A stretch of DNA of 64,000 bases from Halobacterium noricense (lineage in GTDB: Archaea; Halobacteriota; Halobacteria; Halobacteriales; Halobacteriaceae), in assembly GCF_021233435.1 (NCBI RefSeq), contig NZ_CP089468.1, positions 434,001 to 498,000 on the forward strand. Reading direction: 5' to 3'. The stretch's first letter is position 1. Every line of letters starts with the position of its first letter. The notes below the pieces were generated by a model, which saw only the letters and a list, made by a program, of their open reading frames with translations, was not told the origin of the DNA and did not search any database. The position numbers and the translations under genes are program-made. Below are positions 34,329-42,851 of the stretch, one piece after another.

Positions 34329-35807
34329 ATGGGTGAGCCGGCGACCGTCGTCACCGACCGCGTGGACGTTCGAGCCGCCGCAGCGGACGCGTCGACTGAC
34401 GCGCGCGTCGTCGTGGAAGCCCGCGTTCCGGTCGACGACCCCTTCGAGGCGTACCGGCGCGCTCGCGGGGACGACCCCGAATTCTACTACGAGACCACGG
34501 GTGGGAGCGACGGCTGGGGGTACTTCGGCGTCGCGCCTGACGAGCTGTTGACCGTCGGGGCCGGCGAATCCGGCGCGCTCGACGTGCTCGCGGACCGCAC
34601 TGGTGTCCCGGTCCTGTGCGGCGACTGCGAGGTGCCCCACCCCGGCGGCCTGTTCGGCTGGCTCTCCTACGACGTCGCCCGCGACCTCGAAGCCCTCCCC
34701 AGAGACGCCGTCGACGACCGCGAACTCCCTCGCCTGCAGTTCGGCGTCTATCCAGTCGTCGCCGCCTGGCGCGAGCCCTTCGCGTCCGACGACCCGCTCC
34801 GGCTCGTCGCCACCGTCCCGCTGGACGGCGACGCGGACGCTGCTTTCGACGCCGGCGTCGAGCGCGTGCAGGCGCTCGCCGCCCGAGTCCGCGACGGTGA
34901 CCCCGGCGTCGGACCGCCGCCGACCGACGACCGCGGGGGCTTCGAGAGCGCGTGCGGCCGTGCCGCCTACGAGGACCGCGTCCGCACCGTCAAGGAGCAC
35001 GTCCGGGACGGCGACACGTTTCAGGCGAACGTCAGCCAGCGCCTCGAAGCCCCGGCGAGCGTCCATCCGGTCGCGGTGTACGCCGCGCTGCGCGACACCA
35101 ACCCCGCGCCGTACTCCGGGCTCGTGGAGTTCCCGGGCATCGACCTCGTGTCCGCCAGCCCCGAACTCCTGCTGGCGAAGCGCGGCCGCGACCTCGTCAC
35201 CGAACCCATCGCCGGCACCCGACCCCGCGGAGACACCGACGAGGCGGACGCCGCCCTCGAAGCCGACCTCCGGCGCGACGAGAAGGAGCGCGCCGAGCAC
35301 GCGATGCTCGTGGACCTCGAACGCAACGACCTCGGGAAGGTCGCCGACTACGGCAGCATCGAGGTCGACGAATACCGCCGCGTGGACAAGTACAGCGAGG
35401 TGATGCACCTCGTCAGCGAGGTTCGGGGCCATCTCCGCGAGGAGTGCACGCTCGCGGACGCCGTCGCCGCGGTGTTTCCCGGGGGAACTATCACCGGCGC
35501 GCCCAAGCCCCGGACGATGGAGTTACTCGACGAGGTGGAAGCCACTCGCCGCGGCCCCTACACCGGGAGCATGGCGGCCGTCGGGTTCGACGGCGACGCC
35601 ACGCTCAACATCGTCATCCGCACGCTCGTCCGATTCCGCGACGAGTACCACCTGCGCGTCGGCGCAGGAATCGTCCACGACTCGGACCCGAGCGCGGAGT
35701 ACGACGAGACCCTCGACAAGGCTCGCGCGCTCGTGACCGCCATCGACGACGCGCTCGACCGCACCGGCGACGCGTTCGCGCTCCGCGAGGAGGAGGGCGA
35801 GCAGTGA
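34329..35807 (+). CDS. pabB: Chorismate-utilising enzyme, PabB/TrpE family
   Basis: A 492-residue enzyme that aminates chorismate, either to 4-amino-4-deoxychorismate (PabB) or to anthranilate (TrpE). Motifs include [70 protein letters not shown] and [17 protein letters not shown]. The neighbours (glutaminase subunit and class IV aminotransferase) favour PabB and folate. However, the motif reads PIAGT, the TrpE form, where typical PabB has Lys (PIKGT), so the product assigned here is uncertain. Its stop overlaps the start of the glutaminase gene (GTGA). Confidence 0.88.
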   Translation: MGEPATVVTDRVDVRAAAADASTDARVVVEARVPVDDPFEAYRRARGDDPEFYYETTGGSDGWGYFGVAPDELLTVGAGESGALDVLADRTGVPVLCGDCEVPHPGGLFGWLSYDVARDLEALPRDAVDDRELPRLQFGVYPVVAAWREPFASDDPLRLVATVPLDGDADAAFDAGVERVQALAARVRDGDPGVGPPPTDDRGGFESACGRAAYEDRVRTVKEHVRDGDTFQANVSQRLEAPASVHPVAVYAALRDTNPAPYSGLVEFPGIDLVSASPELLLAKRGRDLVTEPIAGTRPRGDTDEADAALEADLRRDEKERAEHAMLVDLERNDLGKVADYGSIEVDEYRRVDKYSEVMHLVSEVRGHLREECTLADAVAAVFPGGTITGAPKPRTMELLDEVEATRRGPYTGSMAAVGFDGDATLNIVIRTLVRFRDEYHLRVGAGIVHDSDPSAEYDETLDKARALVTAIDDALDRTGDAFALREEEGEQ

Positions 35808-36388
35808 CCGTCCTCGTCGTGGACAACTACGACTCGTTCGCGTACAACCTCGTCCAGTACGTCGGCGAACACGCCGACAGCGTGGTCGTCCGCCGTAACG
35901 ACGAAATCGACGTCGAGGCCATCCGCGACCTCGACCCGGACGGCATCGTCGTCTCGCCCGGCCCTGGCACGCCCGACGACGCCGGCGTCTCGATTCCCGT
36001 CTTCCGCGACCTCGACTACCCGACGCTGGGCGTCTGCCTCGGCCACCAGGCGCTCTGTGCGGCCAACGGCGCGCCCGTCGAGCACGCGCCGTCGGTCGTC
36101 CACGGGAAGTCCTCGGTCGTCCGCCACGACGGCCGCGGCATCTTCGCGGGGCTCCCGGAGCGCGTCGAGACCGGCCGCTATCACTCGCTGTCCGTGCCCG
36201 AGGCCGGACTCCCCGACGACCTCGTGCCGACCGCGTGGACCGTCGACGAGCACGCCGACGGCATGGTGATGGCGGTCCGCCACCGCGAGCGACCCCACGC
36301 GGGCGTCCAGTTCCACCCCGAGAGCATCCTCACGCCGACCGGCGAGCACCTAATCTGTGGCTTCGTAGAGACGTGTACTACCACGTAG
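35804..36388 (+). CDS. pabA: Glutamine amidotransferase subunit, PabA/TrpG type
   Basis: A 194-residue class I glutaminase providing ammonia to the chorismate-binding subunit. It starts [20 protein letters not shown] and carries the catalytic cysteine in GVCLGHQAL near residue 76, plus the His-Glu pair in [12 protein letters not shown] near 175. [13 protein letters not shown] forms the oxyanion-region loop. The start GTG at 35804 overlaps the preceding stop codon, and its own end overlaps the next gene by 16 nt, so the three proteins are made together. PabA and TrpG cannot be told apart by sequence. Confidence 0.93.
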   Translation: MTVLVVDNYDSFAYNLVQYVGEHADSVVVRRNDEIDVEAIRDLDPDGIVVSPGPGTPDDAGVSIPVFRDLDYPTLGVCLGHQALCAANGAPVEHAPSVVHGKSSVVRHDGRGIFAGLPERVETGRYHSLSVPEAGLPDDLVPTAWTVDEHADGMVMAVRHRERPHAGVQFHPESILTPTGEHLICGFVETCTTT

Positions 36389-37227
36389 ACGGCGAGGTCG
36401 TGGCCGCCGAGGACGCCACGGTGAGCGTCCGCGACCGCGGGTTCCAGTACGGCGACGCCGCCTTCGAGACGTTGCGCGCGTACGGCGGCCAGGTGTTCGC
36501 GTGGGACGCCCACGCCAGCCGCCTCCAGGCGACCTGCGACGCGCTCGGTATCGACCACGGGCTCGCGGACCGCGACCTCCGCGGCCGTATCCACGCCACG
36601 CTCGCCGCCAACGACCTCACCGAGGCCTACGTCCGTCTCACCGTCTCCCGAGGCGTCCAGTCCGGGCGGCTCACACCTGACGAGGACACCGACCCGACGG
36701 TCGTCGTCGTCGCCGAGGAACTCCCGCGCGGCGGCGTCGACGGCGAACGCGTCTGGAACGAACCCGCGACGGTCGCCACTGCCGCAGTCGAACGCGTTCC
36801 CGACGACGCGCTCCCCGCAGTCGCGAAGACCCACAACTATCTCAACGGCGTCCTCGCGCGCATCGACGCCGACAGCGCCGACGAAGCCATCCTCCTCGAC
36901 GCCGACGACCGCGTCACCGAGGGTGCCACGAGCAACGTCTTCTTCGTCGACGATGGTACGCTCCACACGCCCAGCCTCGACCTCCCGGTCCTCCCCGGCG
37001 TCACGCGCTGGGCGGTCCTCGAACTCGCCGAGGACCTCGGCGTCTCCGTCGAGGAAGGCCACTACACGCCCCGCGACTTGCGCGCCGCCGACGAACTGTT
37101 CCTCACGAACACCACGTGGGAAGTCCGGCCCGTCGCCGCCTACGACGACACTACCTACACCACGTGCAAGGTCGGCGCGCGCCTCGCCCGCGCGTTCGCC
37201 GAGGAAATCGAGCAGAGACATTACTAA
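36373..37227 (+). CDS. pabC: Class IV aminotransferase, aminodeoxychorismate lyase-like
   Basis: A 284-residue PLP enzyme of fold type IV. It has VSVRDRGFQYGDAAFETLRA, YVRLTVSRG, the Schiff-base lysine in VAKTHNYLNGVLARIDA near residue 152, EAILLDADDRVTEGATSNVF and the final ELFLTNTTWEVRPV. In the PabC role it splits 4-amino-4-deoxychorismate into p-aminobenzoate and pyruvate; D-amino acid and branched-chain aminotransferases share the fold. The position directly after PabB/PabA-like genes supports PabC. The start GTG at 36373 lies inside the end of the glutaminase gene. Confidence 0.85.
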   Translation: MYYHVDGEVVAAEDATVSVRDRGFQYGDAAFETLRAYGGQVFAWDAHASRLQATCDALGIDHGLADRDLRGRIHATLAANDLTEAYVRLTVSRGVQSGRLTPDEDTDPTVVVVAEELPRGGVDGERVWNEPATVATAAVERVPDDALPAVAKTHNYLNGVLARIDADSADEAILLDADDRVTEGATSNVFFVDDGTLHTPSLDLPVLPGVTRWAVLELAEDLGVSVEEGHYTPRDLRAADELFLTNTTWEVRPVAAYDDTTYTTCKVGARLARAFAEEIEQRHY

Positions 37228-37459
37228 CGCACTTTTTGCGCTGCGTGAGGTGCGCTCCGCGCACCTCACTCGGCAAAAACTTGCGGAAAAAGCACTCCTC
37301 CTTCACTTCGCGCCTACGGCGCTCCGTTCAGTCGTCGGCCCGAGCGCTCACTACGTTCGCGCTCGGTGAACCGCTCGCGCCGTTCGGCGCGAGCGGATGC
37401 TCGAGGAACGCCGGCCGCTTCCGGTATCCTAAAACCAATTGGGTCGATAGCCGGAGTCG
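37228..37459. repeat. Hairpin-rich gap after the pab operon
   Basis: No gene. It contains GTGAGGTGCG-CTCCG-CGCACCTCAC at about 37240-37265, CGAGCG/CGCTCG arms at about 37341-37365 and CGCTCGCGCC-GTTC-GGCGCGAGCG at about 37372-37395. Similar A-rich stretches (GGCAAAAACTTGCGG) occur in the spacer at 26508-26632. This is probably the pab operon end plus repeat debris. CCTAAAAC near 37428 may be the Rieske gene's promoter. Confidence 0.65.
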
Positions 37460-37879
37460 ATGGGAGACGAGCGCATCGCTGCGGTCGAGGAGGTGCCGGC
37501 CGAGGGAACGCTGCTGTACACGCTCGCCGACGGCGGCGACGAGCGCGAGGCCATCCTGCTGAAACTCTCAGACGGCACCGTCACATCGTTTTTGAACTAC
37601 TGCATGCACTGGACGGACGTGAAACTCGACACGGGTGACGGCGCGCCCGTGCGGAACGGCGACGTGGTCTGTCGCAAGCACGCCGCGACCTTCGAGAAGG
37701 ACTCCGGAGTCTGCACGCACGGCCCCTGCGAGGGCGCACACCTCGACCCCGTCGCGGTCGAGGTCCGGGACGGCGACGTCTTCCTCGCGGCCGACGACTA
37801 CGAGTTCGTGCGGGCGGGCGTCGAGAATGACGACCCCGCCGACCTCTCGACGTCCCCTGGCGCGCGCCTCGGCTTCTAA
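37460..37879 (+). CDS. Rieske [2Fe-2S] protein
   Basis: A 139-residue soluble Rieske domain. The cluster ligands are CMHW (Cys-x-His) near residue 49 and CRKH (Cys-x2-His) near residue 72. GTLLYTLADG and LKLSDGTV form the first sheet. Free-standing Rieske proteins serve as electron carriers for oxygenases or other redox enzymes; the partner here is unknown. There is no transmembrane anchor, unlike the Rieske subunit of a bc complex. The stop overlaps that of the convergent HTH gene by 4 nt (CTAA). Confidence 0.92.
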   Translation: MGDERIAAVEEVPAEGTLLYTLADGGDEREAILLKLSDGTVTSFLNYCMHWTDVKLDTGDGAPVRNGDVVCRKHAATFEKDSGVCTHGPCEGAHLDPVAVEVRDGDVFLAADDYEFVRAGVENDDPADLSTSPGARLGF

Positions 37880-38166
37880 TCGTCCTCGACGACGAACGCG
37901 GGCTCCTCGATGCTCTCGCTCTTGCACTCGGGGCACCGCGACGGCACGTTCACGGGGTCGTCGAAGCCGTCGAACCCGCAATCCCGGCACTCCGGCGGCT
38001 TCACGAGCAGTTCCTCGTCGGTCCCTTCCAGCGTCTTCGAGAGGTGACGGACGTGGGTCAGCACCGTGCCGCGCGAGACGCCGAACTCCTCGGCGAGGCC
38101 GCTGGGCGTGTCGGGGCGCTCGCGGAGTGCGTCGCGGATGCGTTCACGGGTGGTCTGGTCGTCCAT
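37876..38166 (-). CDS. HTH regulator with zinc ribbon
   Basis: A 96-residue predicted regulator. Residues 5-45 form a winged helix (TTRERIRDALRERPDTPSGL, then AEEFGVSRGTVLTHVRHL). The C-terminal half is a zinc ribbon with CRDCGFDGF and CPECKSESI. This combination is typical of a conserved archaeal family of predicted transcription regulators. Target genes are unknown; the divergent nucleotidyltransferase gene starts 58 nt away and is a candidate. Confidence 0.85.
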   Translation of the reverse strand: MDDQTTRERIRDALRERPDTPSGLAEEFGVSRGTVLTHVRHLSKTLEGTDEELLVKPPECRDCGFDGFDDPVNVPSRCPECKSESIEEPAFVVEDD

Positions 38167-38224
38167 GCCCGGACAGGGCGGCTGGATGAAAAAGGACTTA
38201 TCGGACGCACGGCACGGTCGGGGT

Positions 38225-39193
38225 ATGAAAGCCGTCGTCCTCGCCGGCGGGTACGCGACCCGGTTGTGGCCCATCACGAAGCACCGGCCGAAGATGTTCC
38301 TCCCGGTCGGCGACTCGACAGTCATCGACGAGATTTTCGCGGACCTCGAAGCCGACGACCGCATCGAGGAGGTGTTCGTCTCCACGAACGAGCGCTTCGC
38401 GGAGGACTTCCGCGAGTACCTCGCCGACAGCGACTTCCAGAAGCCGACGCTCACCGTCGAAGACACCTCCGAGGAGGACGAGAAGTTCGGCGTCGTCGGC
38501 GCGCTCGCCCAGCTCGTCAACCGCGAAAACGTCGACGACGACCTCGTCGTGGTCGCCGGGGACAACCTCATCAGCTTCGACATCGCGGAGTTCGTGGACT
38601 TCTTCGAGGCGAAGGGGACGCCCGCGCTGGCCGCCTACGACGTCGGTAGCCTCGAACGCGCGAAGTCCTACGGGCTCGTGGACCTCGACGGCGACGAGGT
38701 CGTCGACTTCCAGGAGAAACCCGAACACCCCAAGAGCACGCTCGTCTCCATCGCGTGCTACGCGTTCCCCCGTGAGACGCTGCCCGACCTCCAGACGTAC
38801 CTCGAAGAGGGCGAGAACCCCGACGAGCCCGGCTGGTTCCTCCAGTGGCTGCAGGCCCGCCAATCCGTCCACGCGTTCACCTTCGAGGGCGCGTGGTTCG
38901 ACATCGGCACGCCGGAGTCGTACCTCGACGCCGCGCGCTGGAAGCTCGACGGCGACAACCTCGTCAGCGACGACGCCGTCGTGGAGAACACCACCATCGG
39001 CGAGAACGTCCACGTGATGGCCGACGCCGAACTCCGCAACTCCAGCGTCGACAACTCCGTCATCTTCCCGGACGCGACGCTGCACGACTGCGACGTCCGC
39101 GACTCCATCATCGACGAGCAGACCCACCTCGAAAACATCGACTTCGCGGGCGCGCTCATCGGCGCGCACACCACGATTTCCAACGGCGAATAA
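38225..39193 (+). CDS. Sugar-phosphate nucleotidyltransferase
   Basis: A 322-residue nucleotidyltransferase of the glucose-1-phosphate thymidylyl/uridylyltransferase type, making an NDP-sugar for glycosylation. It begins MKAVVLAGGYATRLWPITKH with the nucleotide loop (GGYATRL...RPKMFLPV), has VVVAGDNL with the metal-binding Asp, YGLVDLDGDEVVDFQEKP, and FDIGTPESYLDA. The C-terminal 75 residues form a left-handed beta helix of hexapeptide-like repeats (VVENTTIGENVHV). Which nucleotide and sugar it uses cannot be told. CTTATC at 38197-38202 sits 26 nt upstream. It stands alone rather than in a glycosylation cluster. Confidence 0.9.
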   Translation: MKAVVLAGGYATRLWPITKHRPKMFLPVGDSTVIDEIFADLEADDRIEEVFVSTNERFAEDFREYLADSDFQKPTLTVEDTSEEDEKFGVVGALAQLVNRENVDDDLVVVAGDNLISFDIAEFVDFFEAKGTPALAAYDVGSLERAKSYGLVDLDGDEVVDFQEKPEHPKSTLVSIACYAFPRETLPDLQTYLEEGENPDEPGWFLQWLQARQSVHAFTFEGAWFDIGTPESYLDAARWKLDGDNLVSDDAVVENTTIGENVHVMADAELRNSSVDNSVIFPDATLHDCDVRDSIIDEQTHLENIDFAGALIGAHTTISNGE

Positions 39194-39817
39194 TCAACAG
39201 ACGGATTTGGCGTTCACGCCCATCGATTCGAGCGCCTCGACGTACTCTTCGTAGGCGACGTTCACGACCTCGACAGCCGCCGCTCTCGCGCGCTCGATAT
39301 CCGCTTCGTCTTCTGCTACGTTCGCGAGCAGGGAGAGCGCAGCCTCGGTGTCCGCGTCGGTGTCGGCGCGCAGTTCCCGAAACAGGTCCGCGCGTGCTTC
39401 GTCGGCGCTGTTCACGAAGTAACTCACGAACTGCGCGAGCGTGCGCTCCGCGACGAGGCCGCGGCCGACGACGCCGCCCGCGCGCTCGACGGTGTCGTCG
39501 AGGTCGCGGAGGTAGTCGTGGACTGCGCCGGATTCGGCAGCCACGTCGTCGCCGAGTTCCGCGGCGACGCGCTCGTAGTGGTCGCGCTCGCGCTCCGCAA
39601 ACGCGGCGAACGTCTCGGCGGCGTCACCAGTTTCGTCCGCCGCCCACGCCGCGAACACGTCGGCTGCGGCGGCCTCGCTGGCGGCGGCCGCGCGCAACAC
39701 CGTCTCGTCGTCGAGGCTCGCGTCCGTGAGCGCGACGAGGCGCTTCGAGGAGCCGAGGCGGTCGAGTTCGGTCTCCACGGCGGCCGCGACGTCGTCGCGG
39801 AAGTCGTCGGCGTTCAT
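39194..39817 (-). CDS. Helical ferritin-like protein
   Basis: A 207-residue, almost entirely helical, acidic protein. Helices carry EAAAADVFAAWAADETGDAA, FAERERDHYERVAAELGD and AEDEADIERARAAAVEV, spaced like the metal-binding Glu and His residues of the ferritin/rubrerythrin fold (E...ERDHYE...E...). Similar haloarchaeal proteins are sometimes labelled rubrerythrin family or, confusingly, antitermination protein. A di-metal site is possible but not proven. Its stop abuts that of the nucleotidyltransferase gene. Confidence 0.65.
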   Translation of the reverse strand: MNADDFRDDVAAAVETELDRLGSSKRLVALTDASLDDETVLRAAAASEAAAADVFAAWAADETGDAAETFAAFAERERDHYERVAAELGDDVAAESGAVHDYLRDLDDTVERAGGVVGRGLVAERTLAQFVSYFVNSADEARADLFRELRADTDADTEAALSLLANVAEDEADIERARAAAVEVVNVAYEEYVEALESMGVNAKSVC

Positions 39818-39877
39818 ACCGCTCGATTCGCGCGCCGTGCACGTGAGCTTTTGCCACTCCCGACCCTACGTCCGGCT

Positions 39878-40999
39878 GTGACTTCGCCAGCCATCACGCC
39901 ACGCGACCTCTACGACCGCATCCGGAGCGGCTCGGTCTCCGTGCTGGACGTCCGCGACCGCGACGAGTTCGAGGCGTGGCACGTCGACGGCCCCGACGTG
40001 ACCGCCGCCCACGTCCCCTACATGCAGTTCGTCTCGGCGCAGGTCTCGGGCGACACGGCCGACCTCGTCCCGGACGAACTGGACGAGCCAATCGTCGTCG
40101 TGTGTGGGGTCGGCGAAGCCAGCGACGAGGTCGCGGCGGTCCTCCGCGAGGAGGGCGTCGACGCTGTGAACCTCGACGGCGGGATGGAGGCGTGGGCGGA
40201 CCTCGTGGTCGAGCACGACCTCGGCGAAGGTGTCGTGCAGTACGAGCGGCCGTCCTCCGGTTGCCTCTCCTACCTGCTTGCGGACGGCGACGAAGCAGTG
40301 GTCGTCGACCCACTGGCGGCCGCGAGCGAGCGGTACGCCGACGACGCGGCCGAGCGCGGCCTCGACCTCCGGTGGGCCGTCGACACGCACGTCCACGCGG
40401 ACCACTTCTCGGGAGTCCGTGCGGTCGCCGCGAAGACGGACGCCGAGCGCGTCCTCCCCGCGGGGGCGACGGAGCGCGGCCTCGACTACGACGCGACGCT
40501 GCTCGCGGACGGGGATTCGCTCCAAGTCGGCGACCGCGAACTCGTGGCGCGGCACGCGCCCGGCCACACCACCGAACTCGTCGTGCTGGAGTGGGGTGAC
40601 GCGTTGCTCACCGCGGACTGCCTGTTCCTCGACGGCGTGGGTCGCCCCGACCTCGAGGACGCCGACCGCGCCCGCAAACTCGCCGCGCGGCAGTACGACA
40701 CGCTCCACGACCTGATTTTCGCGTACCCGGACGACACCCGTGTGCTCCCCGGGCACGTCGAGGCGACGACACCGCTGGCGGACGACGGTTTCGCTCGGAG
40801 TCTCGGCGCAGTTCGGGAGTCGCTGGACGTCGCGGACCTGTCGCGCGAGGCGTTCGTGGACGCGCTCACGACGGACCTGCCGCCGCGGCCGGCGAACTAC
40901 GAGACAATCGTCGTGACGAACCTCGGCCAGCGAGAACTCGACGCGGAGACGCTAGAACTGGAGCGCGGGCCGAACAACTGCGCGGTGTCCTCGACGTGA
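39878..40999 (+). CDS. Rhodanese/metallo-beta-lactamase fusion (persulfide dioxygenase-like)
   Basis: A 373-residue fusion. Residues 8-105 form a rhodanese domain (VSVLDVRDRDEFEAWHVDGP) whose active-site loop reads VVVCGVGEASDEVA, with the catalytic Cys present. The second part is a metallo-beta-lactamase domain with THVHADHFSG, HAPGHTTEL, LLTADCLFLDG and LPGHVEATT as metal ligands. This layout is that of ETHE1-like persulfide dioxygenases, in reverse domain order to many bacterial fusions, and implies sulfur handling. The start is GTG at 39878. The last 60 residues (RPANYETIVVTNLG) match the family tail. Confidence 0.88.
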   Translation: MTSPAITPRDLYDRIRSGSVSVLDVRDRDEFEAWHVDGPDVTAAHVPYMQFVSAQVSGDTADLVPDELDEPIVVVCGVGEASDEVAAVLREEGVDAVNLDGGMEAWADLVVEHDLGEGVVQYERPSSGCLSYLLADGDEAVVVDPLAAASERYADDAAERGLDLRWAVDTHVHADHFSGVRAVAAKTDAERVLPAGATERGLDYDATLLADGDSLQVGDRELVARHAPGHTTELVVLEWGDALLTADCLFLDGVGRPDLEDADRARKLAARQYDTLHDLIFAYPDDTRVLPGHVEATTPLADDGFARSLGAVRESLDVADLSREAFVDALTTDLPPRPANYETIVVTNLGQRELDAETLELERGPNNCAVSST

Positions 41000-41000
41000 C

Positions 41001-41327
41001 TCAGTCGTCGTCCGCTGCGGCCGCCCCCGCGGCGGCGTCTTCCTCGATGCTCGGCGGGTACTTCCCGCGGTCGAGTTTCAGGTCCGACTGCGGGCGCGCC
41101 ATGCACGTCAGCGCGTAGTTCTGTGCTTCCGCCTCGGTGAGCCCGCGGACGGCGGGCTGGGTGACGTCGCCCTCCTCGATTTTCGCGGAGCACGCCAGGC
41201 ACATCCCGACGCGGCAGGAGTACTCCTGGGCGATGCCCGCTTCCAGGCAGGCCGACAGCACGGTCTCCTTGTCGGAGACCTGAATCTCCTCGCCGGTTCC
41301 GACGAACTCGACGGTGTACTCGGTCAT
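41001..41327 (-). CDS. Plant-type [2Fe-2S] ferredoxin
   Basis: A 108-residue electron carrier. The cluster loop CRVGMCLACSA (Cys-x4-Cys-x2-Cys) begins near residue 38, with the fourth Cys in YALTCMARPQ near 75. VEFVGTGEEIQVSDKETVLS is the beta-grasp start, and the tail is Ala/Asp-rich. It is divergent from the geranylgeranyl reductase gene, and the two promoters carry the same 10-mer AAAGAGTTTT at equal distances from their starts. The protein could be the reductase's electron donor, which is known for archaeal relatives and inferred here. Confidence 0.92.
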   Translation of the reverse strand: MTEYTVEFVGTGEEIQVSDKETVLSACLEAGIAQEYSCRVGMCLACSAKIEEGDVTQPAVRGLTEAEAQNYALTCMARPQSDLKLDRGKYPPSIEEDAAAGAAAADDD

Positions 41328-41352
41328 AGCTGGCGGTTGCAGGAGAACGGGT

Positions 41353-41410
41353 AAAACTCTTTGTTCGTCCGTGTCCGCGCCGGAAGGACAGATTGTACGT
41401 AAAGAGTTTT
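41353..41410. promoter_or_regulatory. Mirror-image divergent promoter region
   Basis: AAAACTCTTT (41353-41362) and AAAGAGTTTT (41401-41410) are perfect inverted copies, 38 nt apart. Each is centred 30 nt before its own start codon (ferredoxin 41327, reductase 41436). They are either two identical core promoters or a shared operator. Confidence 0.7.
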
Positions 41411-41435
41411 CCTCGCGGGCGCGAACCCGAAGAGT

Positions 41436-42851
41436 ATGACCACCCACGAGTCCGAGACCGACTCGCACAGCGAGTCGACTCCCCAGACGTGGTCTGGGGA
41501 TGTAGTCGTCGTCGGGGCCGGCACTGCGGGCTGTTACACGGCCGCGACGGTGGCGAAGGCCGGCTACGACGTCGCCGTCGTCGAGCGAAAGTCCGAGGCG
41601 GAAGCCGGACACATCGCCTGCGGCGACGCCCTGAAGGGCGCGGACGCGTTCCCGGAAGCCATCCCGAAAGAGCGACTGGAGCCCGCGTTCACGAACACGG
41701 GCGTCGACCACGGGCGCTTCGAGATTCCTCAAGAGGACACCGTCCTCGAAATCCCCGTCCCCGGCGAATTGGCAGTCATCGACCGGTGGGAGTACGGCCG
41801 CCGCATCATCGAGGCGACCGAGGACGCGGGCGCGGACTTCTACTACGACGTCGTCGTGCAGGACGTGCTCCAGGACGACGACGGCACCGTCACCGGCGTG
41901 AAGGGCACGCGCCGCGGCGGCGTCCACGAGTTCGACGCCGACGTCGTCGTCGACGCGGCGGGCGCGCTCTCCATCCTTCAGGACAAGACCGACTTCTCGA
42001 ACGCGACCTTCGACACGAACGTCTCCTACTCGCAGTTCTGCTCGGCGTACCGCGAAATCGTCGAAGTCCCCGAGGAGGTCGAGTGGGACGACGCGCTCGT
42101 GTTCAAGCCCACGGAGCGCGCCGCGGGCTACCTCTGGTACTTCCCGCGGACGAGCACCGAAATCAACGCGGGGCTGGGCTTCCAGATGAACGAGGAGCCC
42201 ATGGAACTGGTCGACGACCTGAAGCAGGACCTCCGCCAGCGCGAGGAGTTCGAGGGCGGCGAGGTCACGGACAAGCTCGGCGCGGCGCTGCCGACGCGGC
42301 GGCCGTACGACTCCGCGACCGCGCCCGGCTACATGGCCGTCGGCGACGCCGCGGCGCACGTCAACCCGACGACCGGCGGCGGCATCGCAGGCGCCGCGTA
42401 CGCCGGCAAGTACGCCGCCGAGGCAGCCATCGACGCCATCGAGGCCGGCGACGTCTCCGAGGCGATGCTCTGGGAGTACAACGAGCGCGTGATGGACCAC
42501 TACGGCGCGCGCTACGCCGCGCTCGACGTCTACAACATCCTCTCGACGGCGGTCGACGTCGACGACCTGATGGGGCTGCTCGCGTCGCTCCCCGGCGAGA
42601 AGCTCGCGGAAGCGCTCTACGGCGGCAGCACGGAGTTCAGCCTCCAGTTGAAGGTCGTCACCGCGCTGAAGTCCTTCGGCTACTGGTCGAACATCTGGGA
42701 GTTCTACAAGACCAAACAGCAGGCCGACCGCCTCCTGGAGCACTACGAGAACTACCCCTCCAGCCCGGACGCGCTCGCCGACTGGCAGACCCAGCGAGAC
42801 GACATCATGGACGACGTCTACGAAGTCACTGGCGCGGACCCGAAGTACTGA
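41436..42851 (+). CDS. Geranylgeranyl reductase family flavoprotein
   Basis: A 471-residue FAD enzyme. VVVVGAGTAGCYTAATVAKAG is the FAD-binding loop (starting near residue 22), AGHIACGDALKGADAFPE is the family segment, LWYFPRTSTEINAGLGF the substrate wall and GYMAVGDAAAHVNPTTGGGI (in parts) the second FAD motif. The archaeal enzymes saturate the geranylgeranyl chains of membrane lipids or related isoprenoids. The divergent ferredoxin gene supports an electron-donor link. There are several paralogues in haloarchaea, so which isoprenoid is used is not certain. Confidence 0.92.
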   Translation: MTTHESETDSHSESTPQTWSGDVVVVGAGTAGCYTAATVAKAGYDVAVVERKSEAEAGHIACGDALKGADAFPEAIPKERLEPAFTNTGVDHGRFEIPQEDTVLEIPVPGELAVIDRWEYGRRIIEATEDAGADFYYDVVVQDVLQDDDGTVTGVKGTRRGGVHEFDADVVVDAAGALSILQDKTDFSNATFDTNVSYSQFCSAYREIVEVPEEVEWDDALVFKPTERAAGYLWYFPRTSTEINAGLGFQMNEEPMELVDDLKQDLRQREEFEGGEVTDKLGAALPTRRPYDSATAPGYMAVGDAAAHVNPTTGGGIAGAAYAGKYAAEAAIDAIEAGDVSEAMLWEYNERVMDHYGARYAALDVYNILSTAVDVDDLMGLLASLPGEKLAEALYGGSTEFSLQLKVVTALKSFGYWSNIWEFYKTKQQADRLLEHYENYPSSPDALADWQTQRDDIMDDVYEVTGADPKY

